Made by a program: the position numbers and the translations under genes
The notes under the pieces: model-generated
The model's database searches: none
The model's input: the letters and a program-made list of their open reading frames with translations, nothing else
Told to the model about the DNA's origin: nothing
In this document: positions 43,785-53,196 of the stretch, one piece after another
How the letters are laid out: each line of letters starts with the position of its first letter
How positions within the stretch are numbered: the stretch's first letter is position 1
NCBI RefSeq assembly: GCF_002163875.1
Contig: NZ_CP019333.1
Span: forward strand, 936,864-1,000,863
Origin: Gilvibacter sp. SZ-19
GTDB lineage: Bacteria > Bacteroidota > Bacteroidia > Flavobacteriales > Flavobacteriaceae
Length of the DNA: 64,000 bases
Reading direction: 5' to 3'

Positions 43785-44360
43785 TTAGAAAGGCCAAGTT
43801 TCTGCAAGCATAGTAACCAACATTCCGATGGTAATGCAGCAAATGGCTATGGTCCAATCTCTGGAACTGGTCTTTAAAATGTTCTTGGCAACAAATCCAA
43901 CAACTAGGGCAATTAGGACGATCAAAAGTTGCGCCAATTCAATTCCTAGAGCGAATTCAAAAAGTGGTAAGGCAGCGCTTTCGTCCAAACTTCTGAAAAA
44001 ACTTGCAAAACCAAGACCGTGTATCAATCCGAAGAAAAGCGTCATGAAATAAGTACCGTAAATGGACAGTTCCGCACCAGTCTTTCTGGTCTTGAGTAAA
44101 TGGTATATGGCAGTGGCCAGAATAGTCACCGGAATGAGAAACTCAACCGCGGTAGGTGAAACCGTCACCCATCCGAAAGTAGCAGCTACCAAAGAGATCA
44201 TATGTCCTAGGGTGAAAGTGGTGACCAGACCCACGACCTTTTTCCAATCGGTAAATTCGTAAACCGATACCAAGACCACTAAGAAGAGCAAATGGTCATA
44301 GCCGTTCCAATCTAAAACATGATTGAAACCCAATTGGAGATAGAGCCAAAAATCTGACAT
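43785..44360 (-). CDS. HupE/UreJ family membrane protein
   Basis: A 191-residue protein with six or seven TM helices and the family His/Asp motifs in the first helix (FNHVLDWNGYDHLLFL), in helix 3 (FTLGHMISLV) and in FFGLIHGLGFASFF. HupE/UreJ proteins are proposed nickel or metal transporters accompanying hydrogenase or urease genes; none is nearby here. In Bacteroidota such orphan copies are frequent, so nickel specificity is not claimed. The 106 bp between this gene and the dCMP deaminase start hold no clear signal. Confidence 0.88.
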   Translation of the reverse strand: MSDFWLYLQLGFNHVLDWNGYDHLLFLVVLVSVYEFTDWKKVVGLVTTFTLGHMISLVAATFGWVTVSPTAVEFLIPVTILATAIYHLLKTRKTGAELSIYGTYFMTLFFGLIHGLGFASFFRSLDESAALPLFEFALGIELAQLLIVLIALVVGFVAKNILKTSSRDWTIAICCITIGMLVTMLAETWPF

Positions 44361-44496
44361 AACTGGGGTTTTGGGTAAAGTTACTACAAATCGCAGAGTT
44401 GCTCTTGCAGTTTAATCCTTCTTTAAGATTTAAAACTAGAAATGGTAAAAAAGCTTTTAAACGCTTTATTTTCATTAAATTAGAATAAAACTAACT

Positions 44497-45201
44497 ATGA
44501 AAATTAAACTACTGCTCTTTTTGGGTCTCATAAGTATGTCTCTGAGTGAGCTGCAAGCTCAAGATCCTATTTTACTGGAGGAAGATTGGATTTTAATCGA
44601 AATGATTCACCTGGGAGAACACTACTTCCCTCCTAGCAATTCAGAAGTTGCCTTTATACCCTTAAATTTTGGAGAGCCCGCTGCACCACATGATATGATA
44701 ACTCATGTTTGTAACGCTTTTGTGGCAGATGCAAGCTTTGTCGGCGATTCGCAGGTGACGTTCTTTAATATGGCGTCAACGCTTGTAGATTGCAGCCTGA
44801 AAGAGAATAATATCTTTGAGTTTCACTACTTCGGATTCTTCTTTGACTCAGTAGACGAACCCTTAGAATACATTATCTCTATAGTTGATGATCCCGACGG
44901 CTATGGCTTAAGTATTTATAAACCCGATGGCGATGTTGTGCATTATCTATCATCTGGATTGGGTGTAAGGGCGAATCGATTGTCTGAAGTCTTCTTTTAT
45001 GGCAATGCCCAAGATGTCCTGTACATATATAATCCGACCTCAAGGAATTTTCAAATGAACCTATACAGCGCCGATAGCAAATTAATTCGTCGTGATGAAG
45101 TAATAAATCGGCTTGACATATCTGGTCTACCAGCAGGAATTTATTTTGTTCAGCTAAGCGATGAAAATGGCAGTGTAACCGAACGGTTCGTAAAACAATA
45201 A
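44497..45201 (+). CDS. Secreted protein with short T9SS sorting domain, unknown function
   Basis: Exported 234-residue protein: signal peptide MKIKLLLFLGLISMSLSELQAQ, then a lipocalin-like beta pattern (LLEEDWILIEMIHLGEHYFPP) seen in several flavobacterial secreted proteins. The C-terminal ~65 residues form a T9SS type A domain (VLYIYNPTSRNFQMNLYSADSK, ISGLPAGIYFVQL, ERFVKQ). The stop codon abuts the convergent isomerase-like gene. Function unknown; there are no catalytic motifs. Confidence 0.78.
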   Translation: MKIKLLLFLGLISMSLSELQAQDPILLEEDWILIEMIHLGEHYFPPSNSEVAFIPLNFGEPAAPHDMITHVCNAFVADASFVGDSQVTFFNMASTLVDCSLKENNIFEFHYFGFFFDSVDEPLEYIISIVDDPDGYGLSIYKPDGDVVHYLSSGLGVRANRLSEVFFYGNAQDVLYIYNPTSRNFQMNLYSADSKLIRRDEVINRLDISGLPAGIYFVQLSDENGSVTERFVKQ

Positions 45202-46098
45202 CTAAAAATACTGCTGTAGCTCCTTTTTAAAATAAGCGGCGCTCGCGGCAGCACTCGCCGTGGAATTCTCTGTGAAATTCCCACCCTGTTCAATGTAGAA
45301 ATACTCCAAACCAGAAGACACCGGGTCTGGCAAGATCTCGTGATAGTTGATAGAACCGTTCCCTAACTCGGTATAATCTCTACTCACCTTATGCATGTCC
45401 TTAATATGCCACATCACATAACGCCCGGGATACTTTGCCACTAATTCCTTGGGAGTGGTCTTGCCTTGATGCATTACCCAATACATATCCATTTGGAATT
45501 TTACTTGCTGCGGATCGGTACGGTCTGCGATTATATCGTAACCGGTTAGTCCATTGCCCAGATCGGCAAATTCGTAGCCGTGGTTGTGAAAGGCAAATCC
45601 CAGATCGGTCTCGCTGATCTGCTGCCCAATGAGCTTCAACTTTTTAGCAAGCAGGCTGTAACCGTCCAGGTTCCTGTAAGGTTCTTCTATAAAAGGCCAA
45701 GTGATGTATTTGTTGTCCATAACCGAAGCGGCGCTGATGCAGGCATCTACATAGCGACGCAGTTCATCATCCGAAGCCTCCATAAAAGCAGAAAGCCCAT
45801 AGTGTCCGCTACTTACAGTTAGCTCCATCTCATTGAGGATCGCCTTGAAATCTTGAGGCGTATAGCCGTATATCTTGTTGGTGTCTGCGTCAAAACCATA
45901 GGTTTCAAAGTCCTCATAACCCATGGCCTTAAGCTCCTTTAAGGTTCCCACAGGGTCATTGACCATTCTATCGCGAATGGAATACACTTGGTAGCCTAAT
46001 TTGTACTTATTATCTGCGCCAAAACCTGCACAACTCCAAGGGAGTATGGCAGCTACACTTGCTGTGGCACTTAATTGAATAAATTCTTTGCGGTTCAT
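45202..46098 (-). CDS. Sugar phosphate isomerase/epimerase family (AP endonuclease 2-type TIM barrel)
   Basis: A 298-residue protein with a signal-like N-terminus (MNRKEFIQLSATASVAAILPWSCAG) that may be a Tat or lipoprotein signal; the twin Arg is replaced by RK. The barrel starts LGYQVYSIRDRMVNDPVGTLKELKAMGYEDFE, with metal-site residues in FAFHNHGYEF, KFQMDMYWVMHQGK and HIKDM, ending with FYIEQGG. This fits the xylose-isomerase-like/IolE fold. It lies 9 bp downstream of the SGNH hydrolase gene. The substrate is probably a sugar or inositol derivative outside the cytoplasm; not determinable here. Confidence 0.88.
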   Translation of the reverse strand: MNRKEFIQLSATASVAAILPWSCAGFGADNKYKLGYQVYSIRDRMVNDPVGTLKELKAMGYEDFETYGFDADTNKIYGYTPQDFKAILNEMELTVSSGHYGLSAFMEASDDELRRYVDACISAASVMDNKYITWPFIEEPYRNLDGYSLLAKKLKLIGQQISETDLGFAFHNHGYEFADLGNGLTGYDIIADRTDPQQVKFQMDMYWVMHQGKTTPKELVAKYPGRYVMWHIKDMHKVSRDYTELGNGSINYHEILPDPVSSGLEYFYIEQGGNFTENSTASAAASAAYFKKELQQYF

Positions 46099-46107
46099 GG
46101 TTTAGTA

Positions 46108-46752
46108 TTATTGCATACTCGGACAAACAGCCTCCGTCCAAATGGCATATCCTTTCGGATTCATATGCAGACTGTCTGCAACAAAGATCTCAGGTTTGGG
46201 TTTGCCCTTTTGGTTGAGCATCGGGAACCAAACATCTATATAATCGACCTGTTCCATAGCTGCACAATAGGATTTTAATAATCGGTTGAGTTCTAAATAG
46301 GCCAGCTGATGTTGCCAACGCGACGGGCTCGGTTTTGCCCCAATAATAAAGATTTCGACCCCTGGTAGGCTGGTTAAAATTTTCCCGACGATCTGACTCA
46401 TTGTCTTTAAGGTTGACTCCGGAGTCTTACCAGAATTAATATCGTTATCGCCTTCGTAAATAAAGACCTTTTTAGGCCTAAAACGCAAAACGGCGGCATC
46501 CAAATGGTAGAGAAGATCACTAGCTTCAGAACCTCCAAAGCCCGTGTTTACAATACGCTCATCTGCGCAATCCACAGCGACATTAGTCCAAAACCGTACA
46601 CTGGAACTCCCGGTTATCACGGTGACATCCCCCGAAGGAACTTCCATCTTCTTAAACACATCTATCGAGCCCTGGAATCGCAAGGGATTCTGAGCTGTGA
46701 TTAGCTGAGAGAACATTAATCCCAACAGCATTAAAATAATCTTGTGGCGCAT
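46108..46752 (-). CDS. Exported SGNH/GDSL-type hydrolase
   Basis: A 214-residue esterase-fold protein with signal peptide MRHKIILMLLGLMFSQLITAQ. SGNH blocks are present: block I ITGSSSVRFW (nucleophile Ser), block II GFGGSEASD (Gly), block III YEGDNDI (Asn), and block V VADSLHMNPKGY (Asp/His). It likely deacylates or deacetylates a carbohydrate; its pairing with a sugar isomerase-like gene supports glycan metabolism, as inference. First gene of the two-gene operon. Confidence 0.9.
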   Translation of the reverse strand: MRHKIILMLLGLMFSQLITAQNPLRFQGSIDVFKKMEVPSGDVTVITGSSSVRFWTNVAVDCADERIVNTGFGGSEASDLLYHLDAAVLRFRPKKVFIYEGDNDINSGKTPESTLKTMSQIVGKILTSLPGVEIFIIGAKPSPSRWQHQLAYLELNRLLKSYCAAMEQVDYIDVWFPMLNQKGKPKPEIFVADSLHMNPKGYAIWTEAVCPSMQ

Positions 46753-46928
46753 ACTTTTTTGAGTTGGTTCAAGTTAATGAGAATTTCCGAACTCGGTGCG
46801 CTTATAAATGGCTTTAGCCAGAGGTCAGATCCGGTTTTGATGTTAATGTTTTTACAAAATCCTTTATTTTGTTTAATGTTTACCTATTTTCGTTAAACGT
46901 AATTAGACCAATAACAACCAACATACTC

Positions 46929-47747
46929 ATGAAAACGATCAAGTTCACACTGCTTTCACTTGTTTTTGCGATCCTAGTTTCCTTTAAACCGGCAACCCAA
47001 GATTTTCAAGGTCAAGCCTTTTATTTTTCTAAATCCACTATGGATCTAGGCCAATGGGGAGCTCGCTTAAGTGAAGCTGAAAAGAAACAAGTATATGCCC
47101 GTTTAAAGAATCGTTTAGAGAAAACCTATATCCTAGACTTTAATAAGGAGGAGTCTGTCTTTAACGAAGAAGATCAGATCGACGCCATGTCTGGAGCCAC
47201 AGACACTTGGGGCAGCAATTTTGCCAGAGGAGAGCAATACAAGAACGTTAAACAGAACCAACTCATCCAGGAGCAAGAATTCTACGGCAAAAAGTTTTTG
47301 GTAAAAGATAAGCTGGCAGAGATTAATTGGAAGATGGAAGGCGACTCCAAGATGATCGGTCAATATATGTGCTTTAAAGCCACAGCTACTGTGCCTACCA
47401 AAGAACTCACTTGGTATAATTTCGAGTGGAGTGATCTTAGAGCAGAACAACAAACCGACGAGGCCGGAAACCCCGTTGTGCCCACAACCGACATAGAGGC
47501 TTGGTACACCCTGCAGATCCCTGTTAGTCATGGACCTGCAGAGTACTGGGGCTTGCCCGGGTTGATTTTAGAAGTAAGTGCTGGTAATACGACCATGTTG
47601 TGTTCTAAAGTGGTTTTGAATCCTGCGGAAACCGTCACTATTGAAGCACCAGACAAGGGCAAGGAGATCACCAAGAGTGATTATCAACAAACCATCCGCA
47701 AGAAAATGATGGAAATGCGAGACAACAGAGGTCGCAGAAGAAACTAA
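46929..47747 (+). CDS. GLPGLI family protein
   Basis: Exported 272-residue protein: signal peptide from the ATG at 46929 (MKTIKFTLLSLVFAILVSF). An upstream start at 46869 would extend into promoter-like AT-rich DNA (TATTTTCG at 46885). The family hallmark appears here as YWGLPGLILEV, preceded by ISHGPAEY-like VSHGPAEYWG and followed by beta-strands. GLPGLI proteins are exported, of unknown function, and are typically encoded beside TonB-dependent outer-membrane proteins, exactly as here (24 bp before such a gene). The Asp/Asn/Arg-rich tail ends RGRRRN. Confidence 0.9.
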   Translation: MKTIKFTLLSLVFAILVSFKPATQDFQGQAFYFSKSTMDLGQWGARLSEAEKKQVYARLKNRLEKTYILDFNKEESVFNEEDQIDAMSGATDTWGSNFARGEQYKNVKQNQLIQEQEFYGKKFLVKDKLAEINWKMEGDSKMIGQYMCFKATATVPTKELTWYNFEWSDLRAEQQTDEAGNPVVPTTDIEAWYTLQIPVSHGPAEYWGLPGLILEVSAGNTTMLCSKVVLNPAETVTIEAPDKGKEITKSDYQQTIRKKMMEMRDNRGRRRN

Positions 47748-47771
47748 GACGCCATCAGTTATTAGCATCCG

Positions 47772-50483
47772 ATGAAAAAAATACTCTTTTTGGCCCTACT
47801 GGCCGCGGCCAGCCTGAATGCTCAAGTACAAATGCAAGGTGTGGTCAAAGACAGCTTGGATGTGCCGCTAGAACTAGCCAATGTTGTCGCTATTAACGAT
47901 TCTACCAATGCTTTAGAGTCGTACGGAATTACCAATCAAGAAGGCAAATACAAGCTCGAACTAAACAGCAATACCCGATACAAATTACAGGTGAGTTATA
48001 TCGGATTTAAGACCTACGAGGAGCTACTTACCACTACCGACACCGATCTGAGCAAAGATTTTAAACTTGCACCAGACAACGCCTTAGATGCAGTGGAACT
48101 CGTCTATGAGATGCCAGTAACCGTTAAAGGCGATACCTTGGTTTACAATGCAGATTCTTTCAATACCGGCACAGAACGCAAGCTGGGCGATGTATTGGAA
48201 AACCTTCCGGGTGTGGAGATCAATGAAGATGGGCAGATCGAGGTAGAAGGCAAAGTGGTGAATAAGCTCATGGTCAACGGGAAAGATTTCTTTGACGGCG
48301 ACACCAAGTTGGCAACAGAAAACATTCCATCCAATGCCGTATCTAAGGTTCAGGTGCTTAGAAATTACGCAGAAGTCGGCCAACTCAGTGGCGTGCGTAA
48401 CAACCAAGACAACGTAGCCATTAACATCAAACTCAAAGAAGGGAAAGAAAACTTCTGGTTTGGTACAGTTACCGCTGGTGGTGGTTCTTCGCCAGATGAC
48501 GAACTCTATCTTTTACAACCCAAACTGTTCTACTACAGCCCGAAATACAGTCTTAACTTCATTGGAGATCTAAACAACACAGGCGAGGTTGCTTTGACCC
48601 GTCGTGATATTCGCGGTTTTGGCGGAGGTTTTCAAGCGCCGAGCCGCAGCAGCGGAACCGACATTAATTTGGGAGATAACAGCCTGAATTTTTTGACCAG
48701 TCAAGCCAATGCCTTGGAAATTGAAAGCCAATTGGGCTCTATGAATTTTAGTTATTCGCCAAAGTCCACTTTAGATCTGAGTGGTTTTGCGATCTTTAAT
48801 TCAAGTAGAATCTTATCTAGAGAAACCAGTTTTGTTCAATATACAGATCCGGAACTTGGAATTCCTGACGAAGCCACAGAGCAACGCAGCAGAGAGCGTT
48901 CGGATCAAGGGCTAGTGAAACTCAGCCTTAAATACCAACCCAACCTCAACAACCAAATGGATTATGATGTTTTGGGAAGGATCTCTAGAGACAGTCAAGA
49001 TCAGAATCAATTCTCCTCTGTAATTGGCAATACCGAGCAATTAGATGAAGTGACTCCCTATAGCATCAATCAGAATTTAAACTATTACTACACGCTGAAC
49101 GAGCGCAACATCTTTGCCTTTGAGGCTACGCATTTGTTGCGCAATGAAGATCCGTTCTACAATGCTGTTTTGGTCAACGACCCTGACGGCCCCGATGCTT
49201 TTGATAATACTGCGGAGGCGCTAGGGCTAAATACAAGCCTGGACTTTTACAATCTGGGGCAAAACCGACGCATCAAGTCCAACCAACTGGACGCTAAGTT
49301 GGATCATTATTTTATTATTAACCAACGCAGTAATCTGAATTTTACTTTGGGAACTATTTTGAGCAACCAACAGTTCAATTCGGACATCTTTCAATTCTTA
49401 GAAGACGGCAGCCGCTTTGACCCGACTCCAACAATAAACGATGGGCAGGACACCAACGACACCGAATACAATTTTAGCGATATCTACTTGGGGGTGCATT
49501 ACCGTGCTAAATGGGGAAAGTTTACGGTTACTCCTGGATTTTCATTGCATGCCTACGGCAACAATAACACGCAATCTGGAGAAGAATTCAAAGACAACTT
49601 CTTTAGACTATTGCCAGACTTTGAAACGCGTATACAGTTCAAGAAGAGCGAGCAACTCACCTTCCGTTACGAAATGCGCAATCAGTTTACAGATGTTACG
49701 CGTTTGGCTCAAGGATTGGTGTTCAATAGTATCAACAATATTTCCTTCGGAGAGCCAGAATTGCAAAATGCCTTGGCGCATAATGTGAGCTTGTTCTACA
49801 GTAGTTTTAACTTGTTCAATTATACCAATGTATTTGCAAGAGCAGCTTACACCAAAAACATCGATCAGATTCGCAGTCTGACCAACTTTGACAATGTGAT
49901 CCGTACCAGCAGCTTTTTCAATTCCGCCTTTGCCGATGAAACTGCCAGCCTCTTTGGTCGGGTACAGCGAACTTTTGGTAAGGTGAGGGCCAGCGTGAAT
50001 GTGCGCTACAACTACAGCAAGATCAATCAGTTCATTCAAGGACAGCGCTCTATAAACGAAGGCTTTACACAAACCTACACGCCTGGCCTACGCACTAATT
50101 TTAAGATAGCGCCTAATATCTCGTTGAGCTATCGCTACAGTGTGACCAACAACAACCAGGGAGACCGCGAGACGACTTTCATTACCAATGCCCCTACCTT
50201 TGAGTTCGACGCTTATATTTGGAAATCGGTGACCTTTAGAACAGATTATGCCTATACAGTTCAAGAACTGGACAACGGTGACACTCAATCTTTTCAAAAT
50301 TGGAACGCAACGCTCTCATACAGAAAGAATCGCGACTCGAAATGGGAATATAAAATCCGCGCCACGAATATTTTAAACATAGATTCACAGGTGCGAAATA
50401 GTGCAAATAATGTGTCTGTTTTTAGTTCAGAGACGTTTATTCAGCCAAGATTTATTACCTTCCGCTTTATCTATACACTATAA
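47772..50483 (+). CDS. TonB-dependent receptor-like outer membrane beta-barrel protein
   Basis: A 903-residue outer-membrane protein. Signal peptide MKKILFLALLAAASLNAQ; CarboxypepD_reg-like domain at about 20-105 (QGVVKDSLDVPLELANVVAINDSTNALESYG); plug-like region (YNADSFNTGTERKLGDVLENLPGVEINEDGQIEVEG, about 125-190); then a large barrel ending FRFIYTL. This is the receptor group usually paired with GLPGLI proteins, and the pair is present here with a DUF6268 protein downstream (27 bp). The ligand is unknown; peptide or metal import or secretion-linked roles are all possible. Confidence 0.9.
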   Translation: MKKILFLALLAAASLNAQVQMQGVVKDSLDVPLELANVVAINDSTNALESYGITNQEGKYKLELNSNTRYKLQVSYIGFKTYEELLTTTDTDLSKDFKLAPDNALDAVELVYEMPVTVKGDTLVYNADSFNTGTERKLGDVLENLPGVEINEDGQIEVEGKVVNKLMVNGKDFFDGDTKLATENIPSNAVSKVQVLRNYAEVGQLSGVRNNQDNVAINIKLKEGKENFWFGTVTAGGGSSPDDELYLLQPKLFYYSPKYSLNFIGDLNNTGEVALTRRDIRGFGGGFQAPSRSSGTDINLGDNSLNFLTSQANALEIESQLGSMNFSYSPKSTLDLSGFAIFNSSRILSRETSFVQYTDPELGIPDEATEQRSRERSDQGLVKLSLKYQPNLNNQMDYDVLGRISRDSQDQNQFSSVIGNTEQLDEVTPYSINQNLNYYYTLNERNIFAFEATHLLRNEDPFYNAVLVNDPDGPDAFDNTAEALGLNTSLDFYNLGQNRRIKSNQLDAKLDHYFIINQRSNLNFTLGTILSNQQFNSDIFQFLEDGSRFDPTPTINDGQDTNDTEYNFSDIYLGVHYRAKWGKFTVTPGFSLHAYGNNNTQSGEEFKDNFFRLLPDFETRIQFKKSEQLTFRYEMRNQFTDVTRLAQGLVFNSINNISFGEPELQNALAHNVSLFYSSFNLFNYTNVFARAAYTKNIDQIRSLTNFDNVIRTSSFFNSAFADETASLFGRVQRTFGKVRASVNVRYNYSKINQFIQGQRSINEGFTQTYTPGLRTNFKIAPNISLSYRYSVTNNNQGDRETTFITNAPTFEFDAYIWKSVTFRTDYAYTVQELDNGDTQSFQNWNATLSYRKNRDSKWEYKIRATNILNIDSQVRNSANNVSVFSSETFIQPRFITFRFIYTL

Positions 50484-50510
50484 ATCTAACTTAATACAGA
50501 CCACCACAAT

Positions 50511-51407
50511 ATGAAGAAATTAGTTCTTTTGGCCTTTTTTATTGGGTTTGCCACCCTTTCTTATGCACAGGATTACACGGATATTGTAAAGTTTCAGTAC
50601 AACCGAGCCACGCTAGGAAATATTGACAATGATGATGAAACTGAGGTTGGTAACGCCAATTTAGAAACCTATTTTGTGATCCCTGCTACACCTAAAACGA
50701 TCTTTATCGCTGGTTTTACGTATGAGAACACCCGTTTGAGTTTAGTACACGACGATGATTTCCGCACCAATTTAGTGATGACCCGTCTTAACCTCGGAGT
50801 TAAGCTAGATCACGGTAACGGATGGAGCGGAACCTATGTTTTGCTTCCTAAATACGCTTCGGATTTTGACGATCTGGGTGGCGATGCCTTCCAGTTTGGA
50901 GGACTTGCCCTATTCGAAAAAAAGATCTCTGGACGTAAAGGTTGGAAATTCGGTAGTTATGTGTCTTCTGAAAACTTCGGGACCATTATTACTCCGCTTG
51001 TGGGTATGTGGTACAAATCCCCAAACCGCAAGTTCTATGTAAATGCGGTTTTCCCGATTCGTTCTGAGGCTAACTATGCGATCTCTGATATCTTTAGCGT
51101 AGGAGCCAACTTATTGACCTCTGTAAAAGCTTACGACCTTTCTGGTAATGCCGATGGGTTCTATGTACAAGAAGAGTCTATCCGCTTCAACTTGTATGCA
51201 GGAGTGAGTCTGTTCAACGGAACGCTATTGGCCAGAGCCAAGATCGGATACGATACCACAGACTACGGCGTATATCTGCAAGGAGATACTGTAGGAGCTC
51301 AAATTCTAACCTTTCAGGTTGGCGGAGACGACAGAAACAGACTCAACAGAGAATTCGACGCTGCTCCATTTATGGGTGTAGATCTAGTTTTGCGCGCCGG
51401 AATCTAA
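50511..51407 (+). CDS. DUF6268 family outer membrane beta-barrel protein
   Basis: Exported 298-residue protein: signal peptide MKKLVLLAFFIGFATLSYAQ, then alternating amphipathic strands with aromatic girdles (YFVIPATPKTIFIAGFTYENTRLSL, MTRLNLGVKLDHGNGWSGTYVLLPKYASDF) and a C-terminal strand DLVLRAGI. These features fit an outer-membrane barrel of the DUF6268 type. It is third gene of the GLPGLI-receptor operon and overlaps the convergent TauE-like gene by 24 bp. Function unknown. Confidence 0.8.
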   Translation: MKKLVLLAFFIGFATLSYAQDYTDIVKFQYNRATLGNIDNDDETEVGNANLETYFVIPATPKTIFIAGFTYENTRLSLVHDDDFRTNLVMTRLNLGVKLDHGNGWSGTYVLLPKYASDFDDLGGDAFQFGGLALFEKKISGRKGWKFGSYVSSENFGTIITPLVGMWYKSPNRKFYVNAVFPIRSEANYAISDIFSVGANLLTSVKAYDLSGNADGFYVQEESIRFNLYAGVSLFNGTLLARAKIGYDTTDYGVYLQGDTVGAQILTFQVGGDDRNRLNREFDAAPFMGVDLVLRAGI

Positions 51408-52130
51408 GAGCAAATTCAACAAGGTCGCAAGACCAATGATTAAAATAAACAGCAAGGAAAGTTTTCTGAACTTTCCTTGCGGTATTTTATCCAGTATCCT
51501 TTTCCCAATATAAGAACCTACCAAGCCTATTACCAGTAGGAAAGGAACGTATTTTAAGTCGTGTTTGTGAATATAGCCGTTGTTGTAATAAACAAAGGTT
51601 CGGGAAAAATCGATCATAAAATCGATAAAGGCAGAGGTGGCTACAAAAACACTTTTTTCTAAGTTAAAGGCCGCCATGGTCAAGCCGCGTATAGCGCCTC
51701 CCGTACCTAACAGACCCGCAGAAAATCCAGAGAGCGAACCTCCGATCACAGCGTTTTTATTGCTGTCTTTTACCGCAAAGCCGCTCCGCAGCAAAAAAAA
51801 CACACTCAACAAGATCAAAAACACGCCCAAAACCACCTCCAGATAAGCAGACTCGAAATATTTGGACAATACCCCACCCAAGATCACAAAAAGCACAGAC
51901 GGCAGGCCTATATAGAGTAGCAAGCGTTTATCCAGGCCTTTTTTGAACAAGAATATCTTACTCAGATTGCTAGAGAGATGAAACAAAGCAGTAAGGCCAA
52001 GAACCGAATAAAAGTCAAAGTAAAAATTACCTATCGGCACAAAAAATACCGAAGAACCAAAGCCACCGACTGTCCCGATGATCTCGGCCAATAAGGCCAA
52101 CAGCAGGAAAGTGGTGTTTATGTTATTCAT
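51384..52130 (-). CDS. TauE/SafE family anion exporter
   Basis: A 248-residue membrane protein with about eight TM helices and the two TauE/SafE repeats: AEIIGTVGGFGSSVFFVPIGNF near the N-terminus and GSLSGFSAGLLGTGGAIRGLTMAAF in the second half. The family exports sulfite, sulfoacetate or related organosulfur anions. It overlaps the RDD gene by 8 bp and is last in an operon that begins with a SulP sulfate/bicarbonate-type transporter, so an anion-handling theme is plausible. Confidence 0.9.
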   Translation of the reverse strand: MNNINTTFLLLALLAEIIGTVGGFGSSVFFVPIGNFYFDFYSVLGLTALFHLSSNLSKIFLFKKGLDKRLLLYIGLPSVLFVILGGVLSKYFESAYLEVVLGVFLILLSVFFLLRSGFAVKDSNKNAVIGGSLSGFSAGLLGTGGAIRGLTMAAFNLEKSVFVATSAFIDFMIDFSRTFVYYNNGYIHKHDLKYVPFLLVIGLVGSYIGKRILDKIPQGKFRKLSLLFILIIGLATLLNLLLDSGAQN

Positions 52131-52563
52131 CTGAATCTGCGTCTATCAACACTACGGAGCCTACTATTCCATCGTGGATGGCCATTTTCTTTTCTGAGAA
52201 ACCCATAGTAATGAGCGACAACCAGCCCAGGCCGTATTTGATCAAAAATCGAATGCAAGCTGCCAGAAAGTTGATTTTTTGCTTCGGATGGTTTTCAGAT
52301 CGCACCTTAAGATTAAAACGCGCATGCCCCATAGTGCCTCCAAACTGACTGACAAAAAAGGGTTCGTAAAAAACAAAAATCGCGAAGAATAAGGACACGC
52401 GAACCCAGGTAGCCACCTGCTCAAAACTTCCTAAGATCTCACTGCAGAGATATATCATAACTATCATAAATAAACTGTCGAATACAGTGGCCTTTACTCG
52501 GTCATCTATGCCAGAATATTTAAGTCTGGTTGCTGCTTCTATATGTTCCTGCGATTCTTCCAT
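52123..52563 (-). CDS. RDD family membrane protein
   Basis: A 146-residue protein with three or four TM helices. RDD signature: Arg-Asp near GIDDRVKATVFDSLFMIVMIYL, and the second block QFGGTMGHARFNLKVRSENHPKQ. RDD proteins are thought to be transporters or membrane adaptors with poorly known substrates. It is embedded in the SulP operon (20 bp after the zinc-ribbon gene, overlapping the TauE-like gene). Confidence 0.9.
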   Translation of the reverse strand: MEESQEHIEAATRLKYSGIDDRVKATVFDSLFMIVMIYLCSEILGSFEQVATWVRVSLFFAIFVFYEPFFVSQFGGTMGHARFNLKVRSENHPKQKINFLAACIRFLIKYGLGWLSLITMGFSEKKMAIHDGIVGSVVLIDADSDE

Positions 52564-52583
52564 GAGTTATTTTGTCTAGAGCA

Positions 52584-53186
52584 TTAGCGATTTATTCCAA
52601 GTACATCTCCGGCCGTGTGCATGTCCTTTATGTCCTGTCTACCCACTCCATAAACGGGCTCGGTATAGTTCTCTTCTTTATCGATCTTATAGATACCAGA
52701 GGACTTATTTACCTCGTAGAGATTATCCATTATAAACAGACTGTCTGCTGTCACCTCAACTACTTTAAAAGTGGTGTAGCTGCCATATCCAACCTTATAT
52801 TCATAAATATCACCAACCTGAGGCGATGCCAAGTATTCCAGTTCTCGTTTGTCGTTTGCTTGACTGGCAAAGACCGCAGCAATAACAAAGGCCACAAAAA
52901 TGGCTAAACCTGCCCATTGCCAAAGTGGCCCTCGGCTGTCACTCTTGAGCCTGGTATAAGCCTGCTTGTGAGACTCGTTGAGTTTTTTAGGTTTGAACTC
53001 GGTATTGCAGTTTTCACAATGGCCTCTACCCAACTTTCCCATTGGAAAAAGCGGTATCCAGAATATATGGGCGTGTCTTCGGTAAACGTTTAAAGTAATA
53101 CTGCCTGTCGCATCGCAATTTGGACAGTTTCCTGTTGCAGGTTTGGCACTGTTTAAATGCACAGCTTTGCTTCCGTAAATGATCAT
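52584..53186 (-). CDS. Zinc-ribbon, single-TM protein, unknown function
   Basis: A 200-residue protein. The N-terminal double zinc knuckle is CPNC at about 20-23 and CENC at about 57-60, with HIFWIPLFPMGKLGRG between them, a pattern of zinc-ribbon proteins that precede a membrane helix. One TM helix lies at about 91-108; the C-terminal half is soluble with a beta-rich pattern (VGDIYEYKVGYGSYTTFKVVEVTADSLFIMDN). It lies between the hydrolase and RDD genes of one operon. Function unknown. Confidence 0.75.
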   Translation of the reverse strand: MIIYGSKAVHLNSAKPATGNCPNCDATGSITLNVYRRHAHIFWIPLFPMGKLGRGHCENCNTEFKPKKLNESHKQAYTRLKSDSRGPLWQWAGLAIFVAFVIAAVFASQANDKRELEYLASPQVGDIYEYKVGYGSYTTFKVVEVTADSLFIMDNLYEVNKSSGIYKIDKEENYTEPVYGVGRQDIKDMHTAGDVLGINR

Positions 53187-53196
53187 ATGATATTAT

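Noticed and set aside
43675-43857. 60-residue ORF overlapping the HupE 3' end on the same strand
   Set aside because: It overlaps the well-supported HupE frame and has no recognisable protein features.
45202-46098. Tat-exported oxidoreductase
   Set aside because: The signal has RK not RR, and the body is an AP-endonuclease-2-type TIM barrel, not a Rossmann oxidoreductase.
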